This document shows, one piece after another, positions 1-7,988 of a stretch of 34,757 nucleotides of DNA. Origin of the DNA: Methylobacterium cerastii (lineage in GTDB: Bacteria > Pseudomonadota > Alphaproteobacteria > Rhizobiales > Beijerinckiaceae). The notes beneath the pieces were generated by a model. It was not told the origin of the DNA. It made no database searches and saw only the letters and a program-made list of their open reading frames with translations. Each line of letters begins with the position of its first letter. The first letter of the stretch is position 1. The position numbers and the translations under genes were made by a program. Where the stretch lies: assembly GCF_022179125.1 (NCBI RefSeq), contig NZ_BPQG01000098.1:1-34757 (forward strand), written 5' to 3'.

Positions 1-111
1 CTGTCTGAGTCAGTGCACTAGTGGGGTGAGTAACGCCTACCCTACCCTCAGGCTATATCGGTGTATTCACGAGATTTCGGACTTAATTTCTGACAGATTA
101 AGCGCTTGACG

Positions 112-137
112 CATGAGAAAAAATGGAATTTCTCATG
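112..137. repeat. Inverted repeat (CATGAGAAA / TTTCTCATG)
   Basis: Two perfect 9-bp arms (112-120 and 129-137) flank an 8-bp A-rich spacer, about 95 bp before the hypothetical gene that starts near 230. It could be an operator or a short hairpin. No other function is visible in the first 226 bases. Confidence 0.4.
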
Positions 138-229
138 TCCGTGACGCAGCGGCGTCGCTCACCGGTATTCGCTTTCGATGATCCACGCGTCCTAAGCGTG
201 ATCTTGGCGATACGCGACCGCATTCTTTG

Positions 230-739
230 ATGGAATGGATCAAAATGGCCCGCCGACCCGATCCCCGACAGCATTCAATACCCTTAGAACGTAAAGACGA
301 TCCACGATATCAAGCAGCCGAGGCACTGGCGATCGATAAGTCGTGGGCTGCTTTCGTCGCCTTGCAGGACAAAATACCCAAACCGCTCCTAATCGAGGTT
401 GTCGGCGCCGCGGTCTATGTCGGAGACATGAGCGCCCGTATCGGGAAGCGTGTGCTAAAGAGCTTGGGCATCGTTGAGCCAGCAGATCGCTCGCACGCTT
501 GGCTTGCGGGCAAGGGGATGGCGGTAAGGCGTCGAGGAGCGCGGCCCGAGATACTAGGCGAAACCTCCGTTCGCGCATGGGCTTGCATTCACGCACGCCT
601 TGACAATTGGGTTGGATCAAAGCCGGGCCTAGATTGGGGCCGGCTTACGCCCGAAGGTCACCGGAACCGTCTCTGCGCAATATTCGAAGACCACGACCGT
701 GTCTCTAATACAGAGGAATATTATTCAAATTTGATTTAG
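230..739 (+). CDS. Hypothetical protein, 169 aa
   Basis: No family recognised. The frame opens with ATG at 230; a TTG at 227 and an ATG at 245 are alternative starts, and the last would give a start of M-A-R-R-P-D. The product is soluble and basic, with no signal peptide, membrane segment or recognisable motif. Codon use is less GC-biased than in the methanol genes, as expected of accessory DNA. An opposite-strand frame (240-620) overlaps it but gives a repetitive Arg/Pro-rich translation and is taken as a shadow. The last 15 bp overlap the convergent gene ending at 725, which slightly weakens one of the two calls. Confidence 0.42.
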   Translation: MEWIKMARRPDPRQHSIPLERKDDPRYQAAEALAIDKSWAAFVALQDKIPKPLLIEVVGAAVYVGDMSARIGKRVLKSLGIVEPADRSHAWLAGKGMAVRRRGARPEILGETSVRAWACIHARLDNWVGSKPGLDWGRLTPEGHRNRLCAIFEDHDRVSNTEEYYSNLI

Positions 740-1075
740 TATGGTCGAAGTCCCTATAAGACAGGACTGCCGTCGCGGACGACCCCGGGGCCCGACGATG
801 CTGAACGAGTTCTGGCACAGGGCGTGGAGCAGGCGCTCGCCTAGGGCCATGGCCTCGTCCCGGAGGCCGTGGAGGCTGCTGGGGAAGCGCGGGTAGTTGA
901 TGAGCCCGACGCGCACGCCGGCCTCCAGGCCGCCCGTGTAGACGATGTCGATGGGCTCGATGCTGACGCACGACCGCGCCTCGATGCAGTGCTCCCTGCA
1001 CACCTGCCGGGCCACCGCGAGGTCGCCCGCGATGAGGATGTCGAACCTGAACGTGGGTGCCACCAGCAGCGTCAT
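725..1075 (-). CDS. Hypothetical protein, 116 aa
   Basis: No family recognised. The translation has balanced composition, with alternating hydrophobic segments in the first half and three cysteines in the middle, and no signal peptide or membrane helix. The start at 1075 lies 9 bp after the stop of the upstream 64-aa frame on the same strand, so the two look like one small operon. No strong Shine-Dalgarno is seen, so translational coupling is plausible. It is inferred to be part of the same accessory segment as the primase gene upstream on this strand. Confidence 0.5.
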   Translation of the reverse strand: MTLLVAPTFRFDILIAGDLAVARQVCREHCIEARSCVSIEPIDIVYTGGLEAGVRVGLINYPRFPSSLHGLRDEAMALGERLLHALCQNSFSIVGPRGRPRRQSCLIGTSTILNQI

Positions 1076-1084
1076 GAGACGGGC

Positions 1085-1279
1085 TCAGGCCTGCCTGGAG
1101 ACGGGCGAACGGACCACAGGGCGACGGGCCTCGATGCGGGGATCGGTGCGTGCCAGCGTGTCGGTGACGGCCTCGGAGGCACGTCCCACCTCAGGCCCAA
1201 GGACCTGGCGCAAGGCCTCCGAGAGGCCGCCTAGTCCGGCGACGGCGAAACGGGTTCGGAGGGTCTGAAGGTTGCGCAT
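1085..1279 (-). CDS. Small hypothetical protein, 64 aa
   Basis: Starts at the ATG whose complement is at 1277-1279; a longer reading upstream to 1399 is Pro/Arg-rich and looks non-coding. The N-terminal half has heptad-like Leu/Ala/Val spacing (R-N-L-Q-T-L-R, G-G-L-S-E-A-L-R-Q-V-L-G) typical of a small helical protein, and the C-terminus is basic. It ends 9 bp before the 116-aa gene, suggesting co-transcription. No family was recognised. Confidence 0.4.
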   Translation of the reverse strand: MRNLQTLRTRFAVAGLGGLSEALRQVLGPEVGRASEAVTDTLARTDPRIEARRPVVRSPVSRQA

Positions 1280-1431
1280 GGCCTGCCCTGGAAGGGCGCA
1301 GGGGCGATGCGGGACCGGCCCCTGCGCGAGTGGGGCGGAAGGTTGCGACCAACGCCCGTGGCAGGAAGGTCGTGGGAGGCCGTGCATCGGCCAACACATG
1401 CGGGTGGGGCAGCGAGGCCCTGAAACGACGG

Positions 1432-1459
1432 AGGCCCCCGGGATCGCTCCCGAGGGCCT
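1432..1459 (-). terminator. GC-rich hairpin downstream of the primase gene
   Basis: AGGCCCCCGGGA (1432-1443) and TCCCGAGGGCCT (1448-1459) form a 12-bp stem with one mismatch and a TCGC loop. On the minus strand it lies 84 bp after the replication gene stop and is followed by only a weak T run (TTT). It may act as a terminator or attenuator between that gene and the two small minus-strand genes. Confidence 0.45.
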
Positions 1460-1542
1460 ACCACGTGTAGTGCACGTTCCAGCGATCCAACACCGGTACG
1501 CCTAAGATAGCCCTACCCGTGGAAGGGAACAAGCGGGCAACG

Positions 1543-3567
1543 TCAGTAACCCTGCGACGCCCGACGATATTCCGCAGCGGCCTGCGCGGGGTCTACGGCG
1601 ACCTTCCGACGTGCGTTGGGAACCCGGCCGTGGGAGCGCCTGGCGCCCGTCCTGAAGGCCTCCAGGCGGTTGCTGCGTTCCTGTTTGCGCTTGGCGAGGA
1701 ACTCCTCGGGGACGTCGATGAACGTGTCGTCGGACGTAAGCGCAGACCAGCTTCCGTGGAAATCGCTCCACAGCACCAGGAACCAGCTCGACGGGCCGGT
1801 GCGGTAGTGGAAGGACGTGGCGCACAGGCGGGTGATGATCGGCCTGTCGTACAGAACCGGTTCCGAAACCTCGGTGACCCGTGCCTTGGCGGCAGGAGCC
1901 TTCACGACCGGTGCCGAAACCGCCTCCGCGACCTCCGCCTCGATCCGATCGGGAGGCATGGGGCGAGAGCCCCCGATATAGCGTCCCGAAAAGCGACCCG
2001 CCTCGAAAGCGTCCTCCGAGGCGACAGGAACGACCTCGGTCACGGTCTTAACGGGAGCGGCGTCGACCACTTCGCCGATCGCTTCCTTGCACCACGTCAG
2101 GCCCCTACCGAACGTCGCCCGCAGCGTCGCGATCGTCTCGGCCTGCGTCCTGCCCTCGGCCCGCATGGCGCGGCCCTGGCGCCCTGCCTCGGCCTTGGCC
2201 TCCGCCCGGGCGGGTTGGGGAATCGCGCCGTCCCGGATGCGCTTCTGCGCCGAACGCTGGGTCGACGTCAGGCCGATCGTGCCGGTCTGCCTGACGGCCC
2301 ACATCCCGAGCCGGTCGGCCATTTCGTCGGTGATGCCCAGCCTGTTGGCGATCGTCGTCCCACGGTGATGGAAAAGCGGGTTCCAGGCATTCCCGTCATG
2401 CTCGCGGGTTTCGCCTTGGAGATGTCGGTCCTGCCGCCGTCCGAGGCTCGCCAGGCACCCCAGGGCATCGCGCACGGTCAGGCCGGCGAGCGGGGCAAGC
2501 TCGGCCGCCAAGAGCCTGATATCGCGGCCATGGGCCTGCGCGGCCGCGTTGGCCGTGAGGAACAGCCACATGTGCCTCTGGCCGACCGGGATGCGTCCGA
2601 GACCCTGCCTGTAGCGGAGAAGGTCGGCCTCCTTGCGTTCCCACGCGCCGGCCTTGGGCGAGTACGTCCACGCCTTCCGCGTGCGCGGCTCGACCGGCTC
2701 AACGTCCCCGCTACGGGACGCGACACGCTCCGCCATCCTCGCCTTAAAGGCCGCGTTCGTCAGCGGCAACACCGCATCGGCGAGAACGTCGACACGGCAC
2801 CGCTGGATATCCTCGGCCCACTCGGGCCACAGCCGCCTACAGACCAAACCGCTCTCGGGGTTCACGGAACCCCAGAGCCTCAACAGGCGCGCCGAATCCT
2901 TGGTTTGCTCGTCGAGGCCGGCGTCGCGGAAGATCTTCCACATGCCACCGAGACGGGCCTCCTGCGCATCGCGATCTGCATCGGCGTATTTCCGTGCCGG
3001 GACCGTCCCGTCCTCGTTCAGGGTCGGCCCGTAGAGCGCCGACATGATCCTGTTGATCTTGGAGGCGGCCGTCCCGGGCAGCGCTTCGCAGACCCAGACG
3101 GCATGCAGCCCCCTGCCCGAGAAGCTCCAGTAGGATGCGGGCGGCAGGCCAGCCTCGGCGATCGCCGCCACGAGGATCGCCATTACCGCCTCGGGCTGCA
3201 TGCCGGCGAAGGGCAGCGGATTACCGTCGCGATCGTTCTTGTAGTAGTCGAATTCCAGCCAGTGATGTCCGACGCTGGCCAGCAGCTTGGCCATCTTCCG
3301 CTTGAAGAAGCGGTTCATTGAGACGAAATGGCGCCCGCTCAGCTCGACGATGCCGAGCCGGTCGCCGGCTCGGTAGGAGCTCTCGCTGTAGGAACCGCCG
3401 GACTTGGTCGCCAAGGTGTACGCGCCGTCCGAGCCGCGCGGGTGGAGCGTGGCGATGTGCTTCAGCTTCTCGCCCAGGTTCTCGACGGCAGCAGCAGGTC
3501 GCGTCGCCGCGTAGGCGGCGTCCCGGGGGCTGAAGTTGAGAAGGACGGGCTTTCTGTTGCTGAGCAT
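1543..3567 (-). CDS. Archaeo-eukaryotic primase (AEP)-type replication protein, 674 aa
   Basis: Large replication or primase protein of the kind found on plasmids, phages and integrative elements. Using the start at 3567 (M-L-S-N-R-K), three hallmarks of AEP primase-polymerases can be read. Acidic residues occur in L-E-F-D-Y-Y near residues 104-109 (motif I metal binding). S-G-R-G-L-H-A-V-W near 150-158 resembles the Ser-x-His motif II. K-D-S-A-R-L-L-R-L-W-G-S-V-N near 223-236 matches the D-x-A-R-x-x-R-x-x-G-x-x-N motif III. The C-terminal half is Arg/Ala-rich with no recognised helicase Walker motifs. The frame stays open upstream to 3798, but that part is low-complexity (repeated V-P-S from a DNA repeat) and is unlikely to be translated. 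It suggests the 1-4600 segment derives from a replicon or integrative element. Confidence 0.68.
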   Translation of the reverse strand: MLSNRKPVLLNFSPRDAAYAATRPAAAVENLGEKLKHIATLHPRGSDGAYTLATKSGGSYSESSYRAGDRLGIVELSGRHFVSMNRFFKRKMAKLLASVGHHWLEFDYYKNDRDGNPLPFAGMQPEAVMAILVAAIAEAGLPPASYWSFSGRGLHAVWVCEALPGTAASKINRIMSALYGPTLNEDGTVPARKYADADRDAQEARLGGMWKIFRDAGLDEQTKDSARLLRLWGSVNPESGLVCRRLWPEWAEDIQRCRVDVLADAVLPLTNAAFKARMAERVASRSGDVEPVEPRTRKAWTYSPKAGAWERKEADLLRYRQGLGRIPVGQRHMWLFLTANAAAQAHGRDIRLLAAELAPLAGLTVRDALGCLASLGRRQDRHLQGETREHDGNAWNPLFHHRGTTIANRLGITDEMADRLGMWAVRQTGTIGLTSTQRSAQKRIRDGAIPQPARAEAKAEAGRQGRAMRAEGRTQAETIATLRATFGRGLTWCKEAIGEVVDAAPVKTVTEVVPVASEDAFEAGRFSGRYIGGSRPMPPDRIEAEVAEAVSAPVVKAPAAKARVTEVSEPVLYDRPIITRLCATSFHYRTGPSSWFLVLWSDFHGSWSALTSDDTFIDVPEEFLAKRKQERSNRLEAFRTGARRSHGRVPNARRKVAVDPAQAAAEYRRASQGY

Positions 3568-3697
3568 CGACCGAGCAGTTGGATCATTAAGGCGCAGGCA
3601 CCACTCCGCGCTTGGTGAAAGTAAATCCTGCCGATGCACGGAACAAGGGACCACCGAGGTTTTCCTCGGTCTCGTAGCCCCTCCCCGTTGTGGTCCA

Positions 3698-3716
3698 GTA
3701 AGGCTTCGGGCCTTAC
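3698..3716. other. UUCG-type hairpin upstream of the primase gene
   Basis: GTAAGGC (3698-3704) and GCCTTAC (3710-3716) form a perfect 7-bp stem with a TTCGG loop. It directly abuts the tandem repeat at 3719. With that repeat it sits about 130 bp upstream of the replication gene start, where an origin or autoregulatory site would be expected. The rest of 3568-3969 holds no convincing gene. Confidence 0.45.
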
Positions 3717-3718
3717 GT

Positions 3719-3754
3719 CTTGGCACGCTTGGCACGCTTGGCACGCTTGGCACG
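3719..3754. repeat. Four tandem copies of CTTGGCACG (iteron-like)
   Basis: Four exact, head-to-tail 9-bp units fill 36 bp upstream of the AEP replication gene (CGTGCCAAG on that gene's strand). Tandem repeats ahead of a replication gene recall iterons, although iterons are usually 17-22 bp. A simple-repeat expansion is the alternative. Confidence 0.6.
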
Positions 3755-3969
3755 ACCGGACAGAACGCTTCTGTACGAATCGGGAAGCACCCGACCATCT
3801 CGTTTTAATCGCCTGTTAACCAGTATTCGCTTCTTTCGTTGCGTTGGTGCACATGACCTGCAATGTTGTCTGCTGCCGGGACTGTTAATCGTTAATGATG
3901 GAATGACTCGCCACGAGGCGGCTTATCTGACTTCTTCGGCGCATCGAGGCCGCTGGCCTCTGCGTGGAG

Positions 3970-4359
3970 ATGAATGTGGCGAATACCTCTCAACCTGGCG
4001 AGCAGCCAATGCTCGACCTACCCCTCGATAAGGCGGCCATTGAGGCTATCGTTAGGGCGCACGTCACCGCCTGGCTCACGGAGAGCATGGGCAAGACCCT
4101 GCCGTCGTTCGTGCTGACGTACGTTCGCGTGCGCCAGTGGGGTCCGATCAAGTTCGCCGCCCGGGTCCGTCTGTTCGACGACGCGCCCGCGACGATCTAC
4201 GTGCAGGGCGCGCCAAAGAGGAGGAACGGCGACATGCCGGGCATCCGCCACGACGGGCGCCCTTTCCACTTTAACGGGGGCACGTGGGCCTGGGAGCGGG
4301 CGCTGCCCGGCGAGACCAAAGCGATGGTGGCCGGGCGCCTTGGGCCCGACTTCTTCTAG
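3970..4359 (+). CDS. Hypothetical protein, 129 aa
   Basis: No family recognised. ATG at 3970 is chosen; a GTG at 3964 adds two residues. The N-terminal third is helical (A-A-I-E-A-I-V-R-A-H-V-T-A-W-L). The middle looks beta-rich, with aromatic residues (V-L-T-Y-V-R-V-R-Q-W-G), and the end is W-A-W-E-R-A-L-P-G-E. There is no signal peptide or membrane helix. Composition agrees with a real gene, and the opposite-strand frames are Arg/His-rich shadows. It is transcribed divergently from the primase gene and probably belongs to the same accessory segment. Confidence 0.5.
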   Translation: MNVANTSQPGEQPMLDLPLDKAAIEAIVRAHVTAWLTESMGKTLPSFVLTYVRVRQWGPIKFAARVRLFDDAPATIYVQGAPKRRNGDMPGIRHDGRPFHFNGGTWAWERALPGETKAMVAGRLGPDFF

Positions 4360-4408
4360 CCGTCGTCGTCCTCGGCTGTGGATCGCGGCGGAACGTGAGA
4401 AGGTGGCG

Positions 4409-4516
4409 ATGGCCTACGGGATGCACTGTGCAGGCGTTCCGTCGGAGCGGGTCCGGTTCGAGTTCTTCGGTCCGACCCTGGAACTGGAAGAGCCCATACC
4501 GGCGCTTGCGGCCTAA
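4409..4516 (+). CDS. Possible small ORF, 35 aa
   Basis: Reads M-A-Y-G-M-H-C-A-G-V-P, continues through R-V-R-F-E-F-F-G-P and ends L-A-A. The composition is protein-like and acidic at its end, unlike the neighbouring shadow frames. The frame is also open upstream without a clear start (it passes W-I-A-A-E-R-E-K-V), so it may be the tail of a degraded gene. No family was recognised. Confidence 0.25.
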   Translation: MAYGMHCAGVPSERVRFEFFGPTLELEEPIPALAA

Positions 4517-4648
4517 GGTACGGGCACCGGCCTCACCAACCGCGCGGAGGGCGGCTCGACCGCATCCCCTTCCCATCCATTAGGTGAGGTCCGCTTCCGG
4601 GCCGTCCGCATACCGGGGCGTACGACCAAGATGGGTGGCAAGCAGTCT

Positions 4649-4682
4649 GTCCGCTTTGGACTCAAAGAATGGCAAAGCGGAC
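4649..4682. repeat. Dispersed inverted repeat GTCCGCTTTG...CAAAGCGGAC
   Basis: Perfect 10-bp arms at 4649-4658 and 4673-4682 with a 14-bp spacer. The preceding bases (TACGAC..GGGTGG, 4621-4638) resemble copies near 17464 and 28685. A second element starting GTCCGCTTT and ending AGCGGAC with almost the same length lies at 26186-26220. From 4683 to the protease stop at 4801 the DNA is AT-rich with no gene seen. Confidence 0.55.
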
Positions 4683-4800
4683 TTTCGTTTCAGAGCCACG
4701 CGGCTGGATGATTGAGTTGCACTCCGAAAAATATACGATACAATTATGTAATTACTTAAATATATATGAGTAATTTTTATACTTGGATTATATTTTTGCA

Positions 4801-5628
4801 CTATTTTTTCTGAATTGCGTCCAATAATTGACCTTCGATAAGAAATGCTGATCCATAGTGAAAGTCTGGATCGAAGGACCGCCGCGAATTCATAGAGAGT
4901 GACGCGCTCTGTATTGCCACGAGACGTCCAGCCTCGTCGAACAGGCCTGATCCCGAACCGCCATAGCCGTCGTTGCAATCGTGGCGAGCGCGACGAATCC
5001 CGTCCTCGCTCGGCGGATCGATCTGGCGAATGCGGCAGGACTCCAGGCTCGAGGGTCCCCGGTAGTTCTCGTGGCCGCCCGGCGAGACCATCGTGACGGG
5101 TAGATCGACGACGCCCTCCCTTAGGTTGGGGGCTGTGGGCACCGCCTGCGGCGTGGCGCCGACTACCGGCTCGGCGAGGCGCAGGATCGCCCAGTCGTCC
5201 GTGATGTGCAGCGCGATGGCACCAGGAGCTGTCCCGAGGTGCAAGCTCTCGACTACGAAATCGTAGTTGCGTCCGCCGATGTGGAAGTAGCAGTCCGCGA
5301 TCGCGCGGGTGACTTCCATTCGCCGATTCCGGAAATTGTGCGCGTTGAGCACCACCACGGAGGGGTCGCCGATCAGCCACGCGGCGGCGGCCTTCTGAGG
5401 CACGCCATCGGGGCGGTGGCAATAGAGGACGCCCGCCCCGGGGAAGCGCGCCACGTCGGCGCCGGTCATGTCGCGCCGGCCGTCCTGCGGATAGAGCGCG
5501 GCGAGCCGTGACCCGGCGCCTGCTGATTCCGCCCGGATCTCCGGGGCCAAGTCGGCTCCTGCCAGCCACAGCCCCCCTAGGAGCGCGGCGACGCGCCTGA
5601 ACCGCCACCGCCGGCCATCCACCTCCAT
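4801..5628 (-). CDS. Exported trypsin-like serine protease, 275 aa
   Basis: Predicted secreted chymotrypsin-fold peptidase. An N-terminal signal sequence (R-R-V-A-A-L-L-G-G-L-W-L-A-G-A) is followed by the three catalytic segments in trypsin order: His in V-V-L-N-A-H-N-F, Asp in T-D-D-W-A-I-L-R-L, and Ser in G-G-S-G-S-G-L-F, a variant of the usual G-D-S-G-G. Several cysteines could form disulfides. The start at 5628 has a good Shine-Dalgarno (GGAGG about 8 bp upstream). It is divergent from mxaF and shares its 343-bp intergenic region. In M. extorquens the small gene mxaW occupies this divergent place, so this arrangement is different. Substrate unknown; a link to methanol oxidation is inference from position only. 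Confidence 0.75.
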   Translation of the reverse strand: MEVDGRRWRFRRVAALLGGLWLAGADLAPEIRAESAGAGSRLAALYPQDGRRDMTGADVARFPGAGVLYCHRPDGVPQKAAAAWLIGDPSVVVLNAHNFRNRRMEVTRAIADCYFHIGGRNYDFVVESLHLGTAPGAIALHITDDWAILRLAEPVVGATPQAVPTAPNLREGVVDLPVTMVSPGGHENYRGPSSLESCRIRQIDPPSEDGIRRARHDCNDGYGGSGSGLFDEAGRLVAIQSASLSMNSRRSFDPDFHYGSAFLIEGQLLDAIQKK

Positions 5629-5777
5629 CGGCCTAACCTCCCGCTCCGCCCGGTTCGAGCCAGGGGATTTGCCTTTCCTGCGACGCCGCTGGGCATTCGG
5701 TCAAGCGCTGAGAAGTCGCGGAACCATCATCCCAGAGTATTGCCGAATCATCCCGACAAAAAATGTTTGATTGCGCA

Positions 5778-5807
5778 AAGACATTCATTCTTCGAAATGC
5801 TTATAGA
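5778..5807 (+). promoter_or_regulatory. Predicted mxaF promoter (AAGACA, 18 bp, TATAGA)
   Basis: AAGACA at 5778-5783 and TATAGA at 5802-5807 are separated by 18 bp. The -35 equals the AAGACA described for the M. extorquens mxaF promoter and the -10 is close to its TAGAAA. It would start transcription near 5813-5815 and give a leader of about 160 nt before the mxaF ATG, like the long leader known in that species. Confidence 0.7.
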
Positions 5808-5826
5808 TGGAGGGCGAAGGAACAGT

Positions 5827-5869
5827 AATAAGTTCTTCATAAGACGACTAAATCTTATCGTCTTCTTAT
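5827..5869. promoter_or_regulatory. Symmetric array of four ATAAG half-sites in the mxaF leader
   Basis: ATAAG at 5828-5832 and 5839-5843 repeat with an 11-bp period. CTTAT at 5854-5858 and 5865-5869 mirror them exactly around one centre (5848.5). The first half, AATAAGTTCTTCATAAG, matches 16 of 17 bases with 23239-23255 upstream of xoxF. The geometry suits a dimeric DNA-binding protein contacting successive helical turns. An overlapping RNA stem (AAGACGA 5841-5847 with TCGTCTT 5858-5864) is also possible. Confidence 0.55.
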
Positions 5870-5871
5870 GA

Positions 5872-5903
5872 TATGCCGGAGTCCGGCATAACTGTTCCGG
5901 AAC
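5872..5903. promoter_or_regulatory. Two perfect palindromes in the mxaF leader
   Basis: TATGCCGGA (5872-5880) and TCCGGCATA (5882-5890) form a perfect 9+1+9 palindrome. GTTCCGGAAC (5894-5903) follows 3 bp later. Both share a CCGG core and lie about 70-100 bp before the mxaF start, within the predicted leader. They could be a protein operator or a leader-RNA structure. Confidence 0.5.
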
Positions 5904-5971
5904 CTTGCAACAAATAGCCACGCATGACCGCAAGGTCGAAAGACGAGGCGGCTAGGCCAGGAGACGCACGA

Positions 5972-7855
5972 ATGAGCAAACTACTCGGTTCGGTTTCAAT
6001 GCTGGCGATCGTCGCCCTCGGGCCGGTCGCCTTCGCGAGCATGGCAGCAGCCAATGACAAGCTCGTCGACCTCGCAAACAAAGACGAAAACTGGGTAATG
6101 CCCGGCAAGAACTACGACTCGGACAATTACAGCAAGCTCAAGCAGGTCAACCGCGACAACGTCAAGCAGCTGAAGCCGGCCTGGAGCTTCTCCACCGGCT
6201 TGCTCAACGGCCACGAGGGCGCGCCGGTCGTCGTCGACGGCAAAATGTACGTCCATACCTCTTTCCCGAACAACACCTTCGCGCTGGGCCTCGACGATCC
6301 AGGCCACATCCTGTGGCAGGACAAGCCGAAGCAGAACCCGGCCGCCCGCGCGGTCGCCTGCTGCGATCTCGTGAATCGTGGCCTCGCCTACTGGCCCGGC
6401 GACGGCAAGACCCCCGCGCTGATCCTCAAGACCCTGCTCGACGGCAATGTCGCCGCGCTCAACGCCGAGACCGGCGAGACTGTGTGGAAGGTCGAGAACT
6501 CCGACATCAAGGTCGGCTCGACGCTGACGATCGCGCCCTACGTCGTAAAGGATAAGGTGATCATCGGGTCATCCGGCGCCGAACTCGGCGTGCGCGGCTA
6601 CCTCACCGCCTACGACGTGAAGACCGGCGCCCAGGTCTGGCGCGCCTACGCTACCGGTCCCGACCAGGATCTGCTGCTGGCCAACGACTTCAACATCAAG
6701 AATGCCCATTATGGCCAGAAGGGCCTCGGCACCGCGACCTGGGAGGGCGACGCCTGGAAGATCGGCGGCGGCACTAACTGGGGTTGGTACGCCTACGACC
6801 CGGGGACCAACCTGATCTACTTCGGCACCGGCAACCCGGCGCCGTGGAACGAGACCATGCGCCCTGGCGACAACAAGTGGACGATGACCATTTTCGGCCG
6901 CGACGCCGATACGGGTGAGGCCAAATTCGGCTATCAGAAGACCCCGCACGACGAGTGGGACTATGCCGGCGTCAACGTGATGATGCTGTCCAACCAAAAG
7001 GACAAGGACGGTAAGGACCGTAAGCTCCTGACCCATCCCGACCGCAACGGCATCGTCTACACGCTCGATCGGACCGACGGCTCGCTGGTCTCGGCCAACA
7101 AGATCGACGATACCGTCAATGTGTTCAAGTCGGTGGATCTCAAGACCGGCCAGCCGGTGCGCGATCCGGAATACGGCACTCGGATGGATCATCTCGCCAA
7201 GGACGTCTGCCCCTCGGCGATGGGCTACCACAATCAGGGCCACGACTCCTACGATCCGGAGCGCAAGGCCTTCTTCATGGGCATCAACCACATCTGCATG
7301 GATTGGGAGCCCTTCATGCTGCCCTATCGCGCGGGTCAGTTCTTTGTCGGTGCTACGCTGAACATGTACCCCGGCCCGAAGGGCGATCGGCAGAACTACG
7401 AGGGTCTTGGCCAGATTAAGAGCTACAACGCCATAACCGGCGCGTTCCAGTGGGAGAAGATGGAGCGCTTCGCGGTTTGGGGTGGTACGATGGCCACGGC
7501 CGGAGATCTTGTGTTTTACGGAACGCTCGACGGCTACATCAAGGCGCGCAACTCCGATAACGGCGACCTCCTCTGGAAGTTCAAGCTGCCGTCGGGTGCG
7601 ATCGGCTACCCGATCACGTATTCGCACAAGGGTGATCAGTACGTCGCCATCTATTACGGCGTCGGCGGCTGGCCGGGCGTGGGCCTGGTGTTCGACCTGC
7701 AGGATCCGACTGCCGGCCTCGGCGCGGTGGGCGCCTTCAAGAAACTCGCCAACTACACCCAGATGGGCGGCGGCGTGATGGTGTTCTCGCTGAACGGCAA
7801 GGGCCCCTACGACGATCCGAACGTCGGCGAGTACCAGCAGGCCGCCAAGCAATAA
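5972..7855 (+). CDS. mxaF: Methanol dehydrogenase (PQQ, Ca2+) large subunit MxaF, 627 aa
   Basis: Periplasmic PQQ quinoprotein that oxidises methanol to formaldehyde as an alpha2beta2 enzyme with MxaI, donating electrons to cytochrome cL. ATG at 5972 follows AGGAGA and begins a 27-residue signal peptide ending A-A-A before N-D-K; the longer frame from 5924 is leader. In mature numbering the known active-site residues are all present: the adjacent Cys103-Cys104 pair (A-C-C-D-L-V-N), Glu177, Asn261 and the catalytic base Asp303 in D-E-W-D-Y-A-G. The residue two after that Asp is Ala, the mark of Ca-type MxaF, where lanthanide enzymes carry Asp. Length matches the family. First gene of the mxa operon, behind an AAGACA-type promoter and a structured leader. 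Confidence 0.98.
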   Translation: MSKLLGSVSMLAIVALGPVAFASMAAANDKLVDLANKDENWVMPGKNYDSDNYSKLKQVNRDNVKQLKPAWSFSTGLLNGHEGAPVVVDGKMYVHTSFPNNTFALGLDDPGHILWQDKPKQNPAARAVACCDLVNRGLAYWPGDGKTPALILKTLLDGNVAALNAETGETVWKVENSDIKVGSTLTIAPYVVKDKVIIGSSGAELGVRGYLTAYDVKTGAQVWRAYATGPDQDLLLANDFNIKNAHYGQKGLGTATWEGDAWKIGGGTNWGWYAYDPGTNLIYFGTGNPAPWNETMRPGDNKWTMTIFGRDADTGEAKFGYQKTPHDEWDYAGVNVMMLSNQKDKDGKDRKLLTHPDRNGIVYTLDRTDGSLVSANKIDDTVNVFKSVDLKTGQPVRDPEYGTRMDHLAKDVCPSAMGYHNQGHDSYDPERKAFFMGINHICMDWEPFMLPYRAGQFFVGATLNMYPGPKGDRQNYEGLGQIKSYNAITGAFQWEKMERFAVWGGTMATAGDLVFYGTLDGYIKARNSDNGDLLWKFKLPSGAIGYPITYSHKGDQYVAIYYGVGGWPGVGLVFDLQDPTAGLGAVGAFKKLANYTQMGGGVMVFSLNGKGPYDDPNVGEYQQAAKQ

Positions 7856-7867
7856 GACCGACCGACA

Positions 7868-7894
7868 TCCCCGCCGGCCACGCGCCGGCGGGGA
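7868..7894 (+). promoter_or_regulatory. mxaF-mxaJ intercistronic hairpin
   Basis: TCCCCGCCGGC (7868-7878) and GCCGGCGGGGA (7884-7894) form a perfect 11-bp GC stem with a 5-nt loop just after the mxaF stop. No T run follows, so it is more likely a partial terminator or a 3' end stabiliser that leaves mxaF mRNA in excess over mxaJ. Confidence 0.65.
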
Positions 7895-7988
7895 CCTTCG
7901 AACGAAGTTCGACGACGCGGATGACGGGCACGCCATGCACCGTCCGCACGATCCCAAGAAACGCAGCCGACCACGGGGACGAACGCCC

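Noticed and set aside
1519-3321. 600-codon plus-strand frame opposite the primase gene
   Set aside because: Arg/Gly/Pro-rich translation without motifs; the minus-strand frame carries the AEP motifs.
3719-3754. CRISPR-like array
   Set aside because: Units are 9 bp and contiguous with no spacers.
4580-5608. 342-codon minus-strand frame overlapping the protease
   Set aside because: Arg-rich, no signal or motifs; the alternative frame has the catalytic segments and a good ribosome site.
5841-5872. Alternative mxaF promoter with AAGACG as -35
   Set aside because: The spacing to TATGAT is 20 bp and the match is poorer than AAGACA-18-TATAGA at 5778-5807.
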